Shown piece by piece: positions 1-8,164 of a stretch of DNA of 64,000 nucleotides. The stretch spans positions 186,001-250,000 of the forward strand of contig NZ_JAUFQR010000001.1 of the NCBI RefSeq assembly GCF_030409875.1, written 5' to 3'. The notes below the pieces were generated by a model, which was given only the letters and a program-made list of their open reading frames with translations, searched no databases and was not told where the DNA came from. Source of the stretch: Chryseobacterium tructae (GTDB taxonomy: Bacteria; Bacteroidota; Bacteroidia; Flavobacteriales; Weeksellaceae). The position numbers and the translations under genes are program-made. Each line of letters starts with the position of its first letter. The stretch's first letter is position 1.

Positions 1-270
1 CAATGTATTTTGTCCGTTTCTTGCAAGTTCTTCAGCTTTTTCCTGTCCAAACTCGCTGAATTCCTTGATGTCAGCTCCAGCTACAAAGGACTTTTCTCCG
101 CTACCTGTAAGGATAATTACCCTGCAGGAGGTGTCAGAATTAAGCTCATCCAATGCAGTACTGATCTCCTGAATCGTTTTTGCATTTAATGCATTTAAAC
201 TTTCAGGTCTGTTTATTGTAATGATAGATAATTTATCTTCCTTTTTTAATAATATATTTTCGTAACTCAT
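1..270 (-). CDS. Enoyl-CoA hydratase/isomerase family protein, N-terminal part
   Basis: The reverse strand reads 90 codons from an ATG at 270 and runs off the window edge. The protein starts MSYENILLKKEDKLSIITI and continues with NRPESLNALN and a GADIKEF segment, the usual N-terminal crotonase pattern (substrate-binding loop and the A-G-A-D-I oxyanion-hole motif). The family hydrates or isomerises enoyl-CoA thioesters, mostly in beta-oxidation. Only about the first third is visible, so the exact substrate cannot be judged. Confidence 0.85.
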   Translation of the reverse strand, partial: MSYENILLKKEDKLSIITINRPESLNALNAKTIQEISTALDELNSDTSCRVIILTGSGEKSFVAGADIKEFSEFGQEKAEELARNGQNTL

Positions 271-316
271 TTTTCCACTTTGAAATATCATCCTCTGCAA
301 ATTATGAATTTTTTAC

Positions 317-358
317 AAAAAAAAAGGAAAAAAATATTATTTTTTTTTCCTTTTTTTT
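317..358 (-). terminator. A/T-rich hairpin terminator after the catalase gene
   Basis: An inverted repeat of long A and T runs with a central GG/CC pair (A9-GG-A7, loop TATTA, T-run-CC-T-run) lies just past the catalase stop. It could work on either strand. Such runs are also difficult to sequence correctly. Confidence 0.55.
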
Positions 359-377
359 AATTTATTGTTCAATATGA

Positions 378-1864
378 TTATTTGGAGTGATTCATCATAT
401 TTGCATCAATATTGATATTTAGTTGTGAAGCCACTTTCATGCCAAGCTCAATGTTGGCGCGGAAAAAGTGACATAATTGTCTATTGATAATTTCCTCTCT
501 TTTAGGGCCTGTAATTCCCTGCATGCTTCCTACAATATTTTGGATCAGATTATTTCTATCCTCAGAATTCATCGCTTTTGAATATAAAAGGCCAGGTTGG
601 GTATAGTGATCACTGTCATTATCATTTCTATTATAGTTAGCTACATGAGCGCTATCTAATTCATACTCAAAGTTTTTATAGGACGAATCTGGCTTGATAT
701 CATCAAAGCTGTTCGGGTGATAGTTCGGCTTGTCCTGATATTCACTGGAGTCTGCCATATAGCCATCTCTCTGATAGTTATTGACTGCAAAAGGGCATCT
801 GTTTACTTCCAGTTGGTGAGCATTCACACCTACTCTGTATCTGTGAGCATCCGGATAAGAGAATAATCTTCCCTGAAGCATTTTGTCCGGTGAGAAGCTG
901 ATTCCATTAATCAGGCTGCTAGGTGAGAATGTAGACTGTTCTACGTGTGCAAAATAGTTAACAGGAACTTCGTTAAGCTCCATTTCTCCTACTTCAATCA
1001 ATGGGAAATCATCATGAAACCATACTTTAGTAACATCAAAAGGATTCCATCTGAAATCTTTTGCCTGTTCTTCAGTCATCACCTGAATATACATTGTCCA
1101 CTTCGGAAAGTCTCCATTTTCAATAGCATTACAAAGATCTTCCTGTGCAAAGTCAGGATTTTGTCCTGCCATTTTTACAGCTTCTTCATCCGTGAAGTTT
1201 TTTACTCCTTGTTTTGTTTTGAAGTGAAATTTCACCCATATTCTTTCATTTTTGTCATTGATCATAGAGAAAGTATGAGATCCAAAGCCATGCATATGCC
1301 TGTAGCCATAAGGAGTTCCTCTGTCTGACATTAATATAAGAACCTGATGAAGTGATTCCGGGTTTAAGCTCCAAAAATCCCACATCATGGTGGCGCTTTT
1401 CAAATTCGTTCTTGGAAGCCTTTTTTGAGTATGAATAAAATCTGGGAATTTTTTAGCATCTTTAATAAAGAATACCGGAGTATTATTTCCTACCAGATCC
1501 CAGTTTCCATCTTCAGTATAAAATTTGAGGGCAAATCCTCTAGGATCTCTTGCGGTATCTGCACTTCCTTTTTCTCCGCCTACCGTAGAAAAGCGGGCAA
1601 ACATTCTGCAGGAGTTTCCTACTTTTGAAAATAATGTAGCCTTAGTGTACTGGCTGATGTCATGCGTTACGGTAAACGTTCCGTATGCTCCACTCCCTTT
1701 GGCGTGTACAATTCTTTCAGGAATCCTTTCCCTAACGAAATGCGCAAGATTTCCTGAAGGACAAAGTCTTGCAGCAATACCGGGCCTCTTGGTCCTACCG
1801 TCTGGGAATCCTGATGCTCAAAATAAGGTGCTCCGTTGCTTAACGTTAATTTTTTAGAATCCAT
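378..1864 (-). CDS. Monofunctional heme catalase, frameshifted in this sequence
   Basis: This is a small-subunit clade catalase of about 495 aa that degrades hydrogen peroxide. It starts MDSKKLTLSNGAPYF at 1864. Near 1750-1752 the frame breaks: one extra A in the coding-strand run GAAATC restores an uninterrupted protein, including VHAKGSGAYGTF with the catalytic His, then MFARFSTVGGEKGSADTARD and the proximal heme-binding region RLFSYPDAHRYRVG. The catalytic His is lost in both broken reading frames. The gene is divergent from oxyR, its likely activator. A real null allele is possible, but the same type of break occurs in essential genes nearby, so a sequencing error is more likely. Confidence 0.9.
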
Positions 1865-1949
1865 ATATTGATGATTTGAATAATTATTCTCGTGTTTTTC
1901 TAAAACGAACTGTAAAGGTACTAATTATCAAATTTACTTGAATTTTTAA

Positions 1950-1978
1950 TTGCTAATAACAAAAACGTTATATCTTTG
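1950..1978 (+). promoter_or_regulatory. Probable oxyR promoter
   Basis: A TTG at 1950-1952 is followed after 18 nt by TATCTTTG at 1971-1978, matching the Bacteroidota -33/-7 promoter (TTTG and TAnnTTTG). It ends 20 nt before the oxyR ATG. The 134-bp gap shared with the catalase gene probably also holds the OxyR operator, but no clear operator could be picked out by eye. Confidence 0.55.
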
Positions 1979-1998
1979 TAATAGATAATATTAATCAA

Positions 1999-2949
1999 AT
2001 GAACATTCAACAATTGGAGTATCTTATCGCGGTTGATAAGTATAAACATTTTGGAAAAGCGGCTCAGGCGTGCTTCATTACCCAGCCTACCTTAAGTGCC
2101 ATGATACAGAAATTTGAGGATGAATTGGATGTAAAGGTTTTCGACAGAACTACACACCCGATTCGTACTACAGATGTAGGACTTCAGATCATCGATCAGG
2201 CAAAGGTGATTATAGAATCTGTCAATGAGCTGAAAAACAAAGCCAACCTGTTGAATAACATTTTAGGAGGAACCATTAATCTGGGAATTATTCCAACCGT
2301 TTCTTCATTTATTTTGCCTACGGAGATCTTCAAATTCCTTGAAGCCAACCCGAAGATCCAAATGAATGTAAAGGAGATGACTACGGATAATATTATTAAA
2401 GCGTTGAAAGCAGGAGAATTGGATGCCGGAATTATCTCTACTCCTTATGATACTGCTGATGAGTTTTACCAGGATTTCTTATTCAATGAAGAATTAATGA
2501 TCTACAGTTCCAATACTGAAGCAAACAAAAAGAATTCTTATATTATCCCTGAAGAACTGAATGTAGAAAAAGTATGGCTACTTGAAGAAGGAAACTGTCT
2601 TAGAAATCAGTTCGAAAATATTTGTCATCTGAAAGAAAATACGCTGAAACCTAAGAACTTAGATTTTTTAGCTTCCAATATTCAGACTTTGGTACACATG
2701 GTAGACAAAGTAGGAGGGATCAGTATTCTTCCGGAATTAGCATTGAGTCAGCTTTCTGATGAACAGAAAAAGAATGTATTTAGATTCAAGAAGCCATTCC
2801 CTTACAGAGAGATCAGTATTATTTACTATAAGCCAACCTTTAAGCAAAAGATTATTGATGAATTGTCACATTCTATCAAAAATTCGTTGGAGCTTAAGTT
2901 GAATTACCACGAAAGTCCGAAAGAATTTGTAAGCATTAAGCCTCAGTAA
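1999..2949 (+). CDS. oxyR: LysR-family hydrogen peroxide sensor OxyR
   Basis: A 316-aa LysR-type regulator. The N-terminus (MNIQQLEYLIAVDKYKHFGKAA) is the winged helix-turn-helix. The C-terminal two thirds is a periplasmic-binding-protein-like sensor domain. Two cysteines, C200 and C209 in the segment EEGNCLRNQFENIC, have the same spacing and nearly the same numbering as the peroxide-sensing C199/C208 pair of E. coli OxyR. Divergent placement next to a catalase gene supports peroxide-responsive control of that gene. The ATG at 1999 follows an A/T-rich leader and a good TAnnTTTG box. Confidence 0.92.
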   Translation: MNIQQLEYLIAVDKYKHFGKAAQACFITQPTLSAMIQKFEDELDVKVFDRTTHPIRTTDVGLQIIDQAKVIIESVNELKNKANLLNNILGGTINLGIIPTVSSFILPTEIFKFLEANPKIQMNVKEMTTDNIIKALKAGELDAGIISTPYDTADEFYQDFLFNEELMIYSSNTEANKKNSYIIPEELNVEKVWLLEEGNCLRNQFENICHLKENTLKPKNLDFLASNIQTLVHMVDKVGGISILPELALSQLSDEQKKNVFRFKKPFPYREISIIYYKPTFKQKIIDELSHSIKNSLELKLNYHESPKEFVSIKPQ

Positions 2950-3013
2950 TCAAGAGGCTTTACAATGATATAAATCATTAATTTAAAGAAAATTATAATT
3001 AATAAACAAAAAT

Positions 3014-3045
3014 TTTGAGTATTACGAAAATAGTGCTTAAATTTG
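3014..3045 (+). promoter_or_regulatory. Probable metK promoter
   Basis: TTTG at 3014-3017, a 20-nt spacer and TAAATTTG at 3038-3045 match the Bacteroidota housekeeping promoter very well. Transcription would start a few bases later, placing the SAM-II-like aptamer at the very 5' end of the metK mRNA. Confidence 0.7.
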
Positions 3046-3056
3046 CTGACGTTTAT

Positions 3057-3110
3057 TAACGAGGAAAAATTTGACCTGATTGCAACCTCTATAAAAATAT
3101 GCTAAAACAG
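3057..3110 (+). promoter_or_regulatory. Candidate SAM-II riboswitch upstream of metK
   Basis: The segment contains, in order, GAGG (3061-3064), AAAAATTTGACC, TGATTGCAA, CCTC (3086-3089) pairing with GAGG, an A-rich joint and TATGCTAAAACAG. This is the order and near-consensus wording of the SAM-II aptamer (stem, UUUAACC, AUUGCAA, stem, A-rich joint, GCUAAAA), a pseudoknot riboswitch known from alphaproteobacteria and Bacteroidota methionine/SAM genes. It sits between a strong promoter and S-adenosylmethionine synthetase, so feedback repression by SAM makes sense. The P1 stem is only four base pairs, and the aptamer ends 76 nt before the metK ATG, farther than usual. Confidence 0.72.
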
Positions 3111-3185
3111 TATTCTTTTTTCTGGGCAATTGTTATTCTTATTTTTCTTCAACACAATTTTTTTAATCTAAAAAACAAAGAATAA
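3099..3185 (+). CDS. Possible 28-aa leader peptide between SAM-II aptamer and metK
   Basis: An ATG inside the 3' strand of the putative aptamer opens a 28-codon frame whose TAA is one base before the metK ATG. The peptide (starting [18 protein letters not shown]) is hydrophobic. If translated, SAM binding would hide its start, and its termination next to the metK start could couple translation of the two. There is no independent evidence for translation and the frame may be chance in an A/T-rich leader. Confidence 0.3.
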   Translation: MLKQYSFFWAIVILIFLQHNFFNLKNKE

Positions 3186-3186
3186 T

Positions 3187-4465
3187 ATGTCTTATTTATT
3201 TACATCTGAATCAGTTTCAGAAGGACATCCGGATAAAATTGCCGACCAAATCTCCGATGCATTAATCGATCATTTCTTAGCATACGATAAAAGTTCAAAA
3301 GTAGCATGTGAAACACTTGTAACTACAGGACAGGTAGTATTGGCAGGAGAGGTAAAATCTGATGCTTACCTTGATGTACAGACCATTGCCAGAGAAGTAA
3401 TCAATGGAATTGGGTATACAAAAGGTGAATACATGTTTAATGGTGATTCTTGTGGAGTAATTTCTGCAATTCATGAGCAGTCTCCAGATATCAATCAGGG
3501 TGTTGACAGAGCTGTAAATGATGAGTCATTCGAAGCTAAAGCAAACGCTCAGGGAGCTGGTGACCAGGGAATGATGTTCGGATATGCTACTAACGAGACG
3601 GCTAACTATATGCCACTTGCTTTAGATTAGCACACACTATCCTTAAAGAACTTTCTGCGATCAGAAGAGAGAATAAAGAGATTGCTTATCTACGTCCTGA
3701 TGCAAAAAGTCAGGTGACGATTGAGTATTCTGATGATCATAAGCCAATTAGAATTGATTCTATTGTGGTATCTACTCAGCACGATGACTTCGGAACAGAA
3801 GAAGAAATGTTGAATAAGATCCGTGAAGATATCAAGAGTATTCTTGTTCCTAGAGTTGTTGCTCAACAGACTGAGGAAATCAAAGCTTTATTCAACGATC
3901 AGATCAAATATCATATCAATCCTACAGGTAAATTTGTAATCGGTGGTCCTCACGGAGATACAGGTCTTACAGGTAGAAAGATTATTGTAGATACTTACGG
4001 AGGAAAAGGAGCTCACGGTGGTGGAGCCTTTTCTGGAAAAGATCCATCTAAAGTAGACAGAAGTGCTGCATATGCAACAAGACACATTGCTAAAAACCTT
4101 GTAGCAGCAGGTGTTGCTGACGAAGTTTTGGTACAGGTATCTTATGCAATTGGTGTTGCTGAACCTTGTGGTTTATATATCAATACTTACGGAACTGCCA
4201 AAGTTGATCTTCACGATGGTGATATCGCTAAAGAAGTTCTAAAATCTTTGATTTGAGACCATATGCTATTGAGCAGAATTTAAAATTAAGAAACCCTATC
4301 TATCAGGAAACAGCTTCTTACGGTCACATGGGGAAAGAGCACTACATAGCTGATAAAACTTTCAACAAAGGGCATAAAAATGAGCTTACATTAGAAGGTC
4401 TTGAATTCTTTACTTGGGAAAAATTAGACAAAGTAGATGAGATTAAAGCCGCTTTCGGAATTTAA
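3187..4465 (+). CDS. metK: S-adenosylmethionine synthetase, two frame breaks in this sequence
   Basis: MetK makes SAM from methionine and ATP. The protein (about 426 aa when repaired) starts [20 protein letters not shown] and has the ATP/methionine-binding GHPDK motif, [12 protein letters not shown], the P-loop-like [20 protein letters not shown] and the C-terminal HMGKEHY. The frame breaks at 3627-3628 (one missing T, restoring ALDLAHTIL) and at 4247-4249 (one missing T, restoring [10 protein letters not shown]). Two separate single-base losses in short T runs of an essential gene, with otherwise perfect conservation, point to assembly error rather than inactivation. It lies behind the promoter/SAM-II leader and ends at a strong terminator. 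Confidence 0.93.
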
Positions 4466-4493
4466 TTTTTTCTTTAAACTAAAATATTATGAG

Positions 4494-4526
4494 CTGCTTT
4501 ACCTTCTGGTAAGGCAGTTTTTTTTA
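4494..4526 (+). terminator. Rho-independent terminator of metK
   Basis: A ten-base-pair stem (CTGCTTTACC / GGTAAGGCAG, one G-U pair) with a TTCT loop is followed by nine T bases, 28 nt after the metK stop. Confidence 0.85.
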
Positions 4527-4551
4527 ATTTTACACCTTAATAAATTGAGAA

Positions 4552-5043
4552 ATGATGAATTTTCGAACTGTAATTACCATTCTATCCCTATTTTTACTAA
4601 GTACATTGGTAAAAGCACAATATACCATGCATAAAATGATCAGTGTGGGATATACTTACCAGAATCAAAGTTTTGGGGAAGTAGGAGGGAAATTGCTTTT
4701 TCTTAAAAATGATGATGTAATTTATAGATTGGGAGGTTCTGCCATGATGGGAGTAGCAGATTCAAAATTTGCTATTATGCCGAAGCTGCAGGCCGATGTT
4801 TTACTTAATTTTGAAAAGAACGTAGATTTTTATCACTCTTATTACTTTTTAGTGGGAGCAGAAGGAACGAACAAATATATTGCTCCAAAAATAGGAGTTA
4901 CCTTATTTGGGATGCTTGACCTTACCGGAGGGTATGCTTTTCCTATTGGAGATACCCGATTAAACGGAAAAGAAATGAAAGGTCTAAATATTAATTTTAC
5001 ATTAAATATCCCTACTGTATTCATTCATGACATGTTTAAATGA
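4552..5043 (+). CDS. Secreted hypothetical protein, possible small outer-membrane barrel
   Basis: A 163-aa protein with a Sec signal peptide (about residues 1-23, ending VKAQ). The mature part is rich in alternating polar/hydrophobic stretches and aromatic-ended strands (ISVGYTYQ, YRLGGSAMMG, KIGVTLFGMLDLTGGYAF, GLNINFTLNI), as in small beta-barrel outer-membrane proteins. No family is recognised. It is a single gene between the metK terminator and the sigma-factor gene. Confidence 0.7.
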   Translation: MMNFRTVITILSLFLLSTLVKAQYTMHKMISVGYTYQNQSFGEVGGKLLFLKNDDVIYRLGGSAMMGVADSKFAIMPKLQADVLLNFEKNVDFYHSYYFLVGAEGTNKYIAPKIGVTLFGMLDLTGGYAFPIGDTRLNGKEMKGLNINFTLNIPTVFIHDMFK

Positions 5044-5238
5044 TTTTTTTTAAATTTTTATGATGAAAATTTAATAATTGCTTAACAGTTATTAAAAAAT
5101 TATTATATTTACGCCATAATATAATTGTACCACCTATCGAAGAGACTCTACTCTGAAGAACTGTTTTGTATATACAGCGCGAACTAGATAATTTATCTGG
5201 GCGATGGCTGGGCTGCAAATATTATATTGAGAAGAGTT

Positions 5239-5829
5239 ATGAAATCAAAATCGGATAGTTTACTAATTTCGCTTTACCAGAAAGGTGACGAGGGTGCATT
5301 ATCAACCCTTATTCATCGTCATCAGAGAGAACTGTTTACATTCATTTTTTACAAAATAAATGATGAAGACTTAGCCAACGATATTTTTCAGGATACATTC
5401 ATGAAAATTATTGTGATGCTAAAAGAAGGACGTTACAACGAAGAGGGTAAATTTATCCTTTGGGCCAAAAGAATTTCCCACAACCTTATTATCGATCATT
5501 TCAGATCAAAATCCAAGAATATTAAAGTTTCAGAAACTACTTTTGAAACCGATGAGTATTCTATTTTTGACCTGATCCGGGAGCCCTCTGAGAATATTGA
5601 AGACCAGCTGGTAACCAATCAGATTCAGGAAGACCTGCTGAGAATGCTACAATTTCTTCCATTGAATCAACAGGAAGTGATTAAATTAAGATTTTTCGAC
5701 GGATTAAGTTTTAAGGAAATCGCCGATCATACTGATATGAGTATTAATACCACATTAGGGAGAGTAAGATATGCACTGATAAACCTGAGAAAAATCATGG
5801 ATGAAAATAACATAATATTAACCAGATAG
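5239..5829 (+). CDS. RNA polymerase ECF-type sigma-70 factor
   Basis: A 196-aa sigma factor. Region 2 (HQRELFTFIFYKINDEDLAN, then a DIFQDTFMKI segment) binds core polymerase and the -10 element. Region 4 (LPLNQQEVIKLRFFDGLSFK with a helix-turn-helix ending NTTLGRVRYALINLRK) binds the -35 element. The start chosen is the ATG at 5239 (MKSKSDSLL); an in-frame TTG at 5227 is less likely. No anti-sigma gene is adjacent; a 44-aa frame follows instead. The regulon is unknown. Confidence 0.9.
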   Translation: MKSKSDSLLISLYQKGDEGALSTLIHRHQRELFTFIFYKINDEDLANDIFQDTFMKIIVMLKEGRYNEEGKFILWAKRISHNLIIDHFRSKSKNIKVSETTFETDEYSIFDLIREPSENIEDQLVTNQIQEDLLRMLQFLPLNQQEVIKLRFFDGLSFKEIADHTDMSINTTLGRVRYALINLRKIMDENNIILTR

Positions 5830-5877
5830 ATAATATTTTGTAAAATCTCACGTTTTTAAGGAAAACATACTTCGCTT

Positions 5878-6012
5878 ATGAAAAAAAATGACTCCTTAAA
5901 AGTGAAAACTTTGAAACCTAAAAAACAAACCATCGATTTTCTGCTCAATTTTTCTAAAAGCATTGAAATTGTGAAAAGCAAGAGCAAGAATTATCCTGTT
6001 ACCAAAAATTAA
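5878..6012 (+). CDS. Small basic hypothetical protein (44 aa)
   Basis: The frame starts MKKNDSLKVKTLKPKKQTID and ends NYPVTKN. It lies 48 nt after the sigma-factor stop with a good A-rich start context and 20 nt before the HAD phosphatase. It is lysine-rich with a short hydrophobic-aromatic middle (FLLNFSKSIEIV). Position and composition suggest a real gene, possibly cotranscribed with the sigma factor. No function is recognised. Confidence 0.55.
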   Translation: MKKNDSLKVKTLKPKKQTIDFLLNFSKSIEIVKSKSKNYPVTKN

Positions 6013-6032
6013 AATTATTAACTTTGTGCTGT

Positions 6033-6727
6033 ATGAAAATGCAGCACGTTTTTTTTGACCTGGACAATACGCTCTGGGATCATCGCAGAAATGCCTACCT
6101 AACGATCAAAGATCTTTTCGAAAAGCAGGAGATTACTTCTAAGTATACTATAGACTTTGAAGCGTTTCATGCTGTTTACCATGATATCAACGAAGATTTA
6201 TGGGAGAAGATAAGAGATGGGCTTATAGGCAAAGAGTATTTGAGAGAACACCGTTTTTATGACACCTTCATGCATTTTGGAGTAGACAATAGAGAACTTT
6301 CCCTTTATTTTGAAGAGAACTTTCTTGATAATATTGTAAGTCATAATGAACTGGTGGAAGGGGCTGAAGATGTTCTTGAATATCTTAAGTCGAAGAATTA
6401 TAAACTTCATATTATTTCCAATGGTTTTCAGGAAGTAACGGAAAGAAAATGTACCCTATCCGGAATTGCACCGTATTTTGAAACGATTACGAGTGCGGAT
6501 GCAGTAGGGGTAAGAAAACCAAATCCTAAGATTTTTGAATATTCCCTAGGACTTTCTGAAGCTAAGAAAGAAGAAAGTATTATGATTGGTGATGATTGGA
6601 TCGCTGATGCTTTGGGAGGAAGAGATTTCGGAATGGAGGCCATCTTCTTTGATGTGTATAAAGAAGATAAAAAGAAGCCGGATTAAAGGCGATTACCCAT
6701 CTTCAACAGATCAAGGAATACTTATAA
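6033..6727 (+). CDS. YjjG-family HAD phosphatase (pyrimidine nucleotidase-like), C-terminal frame break
   Basis: A HAD-superfamily hydrolase of about 231 aa. Motif I is FFDLDNTLWDH (nucleophile and acid/base aspartates), motif II HIISNGF, motif III the K in VRKPNPKIF, motif IV MIGDDWIADALGG. The YjjG subfamily dephosphorylates non-canonical pyrimidine nucleotides. As written it stops at 6686, but one extra A in the run at 6669-6673 restores the usual ending EAGLKAITHLQQIKEYL with a stop at 6727. ATG 6033 is preferred over an upstream TTG. Confidence 0.85.
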
Positions 6728-6752
6728 AGTTTAAGACTTTTCATCTGATATG

Positions 6753-6792
6753 AAAGCCATTAAGTTCATCTTAATGGCTTTCTTGTTTTTAA
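6753..6792 (+). terminator. Rho-independent terminator after the HAD phosphatase gene
   Basis: A perfect 12-bp stem (AAAGCCATTAAG / CTTAATGGCTTT) with a TTCAT loop and a following T-rich tail (TTGTTTTT). Confidence 0.85.
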
Positions 6793-7295
6793 TAGCAGAG
6801 TCTGATGCCAAAATTGAAAATTAGTACGGAATCTAAACAGTCTTTTGTTGAATGAAATAAGCTATTTTCTAAAACACAAAGAAAGGTAATTCGGATGTGT
6901 TATTGTTAAGGGAGTTAAGAAGAAAAGCGACAAAGTTGCTGAAGAAGCTCATGGATATGCATCTGCTTAGAAAGAATCAATAAAATTGATTCCACTCTTT
7001 GCTCTCTTATAATATTCATTCTAAAAAATGGAGTTTTGCGTTTCAAAAGAATCGATTCATGTTATATTTAAATGCTATTCATTCTTGACTTTATCCATAG
7101 ACTATTTGAGCTCTTAGGTTGACAATCATTATATAGAAATCTTACTTAATATTCTTAACAGCTTAATTTTGTCTTAATGGTTTTTATTTTGCCTGAATTA
7201 TTTCCTTTTTAATTTTCTTATTTCAGTTTTTCCCAATTCTTTCCTAATTTGATTCCCAACTTTGCTTCATAATAATAACAGAAAAACTTAGTGTT
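6793..7295 (+). other. Intergenic region without a convincing gene
   Basis: About 500 bp between a terminator and the PepSY-like gene. Short coding-like stretches occur around 6840-6990 in different frames (for example one reading VKKKSDKVAEEAHGYASA before a stop), which could be the remnant of a small gene. No frame with a good start is intact. The last 150 bp are very A/T rich and probably hold the promoter of the next gene. Confidence 0.4.
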
Positions 7296-7745
7296 ATGAA
7301 AAATGTAAAGAAAATCACAGGAGTATTTGTTTTAATCTTCTTATTGATCGGTGGTTTGATCTCTGCACAGGACAGGGTTATTAGTTCCAACCAACTCCCT
7401 AAGACTGCTAAAACTTTTCTTATAGGGTATTTTAAAGGAATTCCGATATCATCTGCTATCGAAGACAGAGAGATCTATGGAGTTGATGAATATAAGGTAT
7501 ATCTGAACAATGGAATGAAAATGGAATTTGATAGTAAAGGAAATTGGAAAGAAGTAGATGGGAATCATCAGAAGATTCCTTATGGTTTTATTCCTGCATC
7601 AATTAAAAATTATAGCAGCAGAAATTTCCCAAATACATATATCGTTAAGATAGAAAGAAAAAGATGGTCTTACAAAGCAGAGCTTTCCAACGGGCTGGAA
7701 CTTGAATTCGACAGGAATGGAAATTTTAAAAAAATTGATGACTAG
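7296..7745 (+). CDS. Secreted PepSY-like protein with two repeats
   Basis: A 149-aa protein with a signal peptide (about 1-24, ending LISAQ) and two roughly 60-aa repeats, each with the PepSY-like pattern: an LP-x-x-(A/I)-K helix, Y-x-V/A-x-L-x-N-G strands and an E-F-D-x-x-G-x-W/F-K turn (YKVYLNNGMKMEFDSKGNWK and YKAELSNGLELEFDRNGNFK). This Bacteroidota periplasmic family (formerly DUF2874) often neighbours two-component systems, as here. A role as periplasmic sensor accessory or protease modulator is inference. Confidence 0.8.
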   Translation: MKNVKKITGVFVLIFLLIGGLISAQDRVISSNQLPKTAKTFLIGYFKGIPISSAIEDREIYGVDEYKVYLNNGMKMEFDSKGNWKEVDGNHQKIPYGFIPASIKNYSSRNFPNTYIVKIERKRWSYKAELSNGLELEFDRNGNFKKIDD

Positions 7746-7773
7746 ACTTATTTAAGATTAACAATAAAATTTT

Positions 7774-7986
7774 ATGATTATGGTAAACTGGAGTTTAATA
7801 AACAGTAATGGAAGAAAAAGGTCTTCCGCTAAGATTAGAAAGAGTATTGTGTCTTTTATGACCAAGCACCATCCGTGCAGTGTGATTCAGTCTATTGAAA
7901 AAAAATATAACGCTTACAAGATTCAACTGATGAATGGCTTGTGCCTCGTCTTTGATGCGGATGGTTACCACGTAAAAACGAATTAA
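7774..7986 (+). CDS. Short PepSY-like protein lacking a signal peptide
   Basis: A 70-aa frame 28 nt after the preceding PepSY-like gene. Its C-terminal half (YNAYKIQLMNGLCLVFDADG) matches the repeat unit of its neighbour, but no export signal is present and only one repeat remains. It may be a truncated paralogue or a gene whose signal region has been lost. Confidence 0.55.
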   Translation: MIMVNWSLINSNGRKRSSAKIRKSIVSFMTKHHPCSVIQSIEKKYNAYKIQLMNGLCLVFDADGYHVKTN

Positions 7987-7994
7987 TTTTTAAA

Positions 7995-8130
7995 GAAGGG
8001 AAGCTGGAAGTGGAAGAGAGAAGTTGTCTATAACACCATTGAAATTATCTGTTGATCTAAAACAGGCAGTTGTATAAGGTAGAAAGAAACTTCAAGTCTC
8101 TCTCTTCCGGCTTCCCACCTTATAATTTCT
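7995..8130. repeat. Imperfect inverted repeat rich in GGAAG/CTTCC
   Basis: The left arm, near 7997-8029 (GGGAAGCTGGAAGTGGAAGA followed by GAGAAGTT), is roughly complementary to the right arm near 8088-8117 (AACTTCAAG, CTCTCTCTTCC, GGCTTCCC). It fills most of the gap between the PepSY-like genes and the response regulator. A similar GGAAG-rich stretch occurs near 18686-18700. It is probably a member of an interspersed non-coding repeat family. Confidence 0.5.
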
Positions 8131-8164
8131 TATATTTGATTAAGTTACCCAAGCAGAAGAGCCT

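Noticed and set aside
1667..1864. Separate 65-aa protein upstream of the catalase
   Set aside because: Its first 38 residues are the catalase N-terminus and the rest is out of frame after a one-base loss.
4253..4465. Independent small gene after metK
   Set aside because: It is the conserved C-terminal end of MetK (including [10 protein letters not shown]), rejoined by one extra T.
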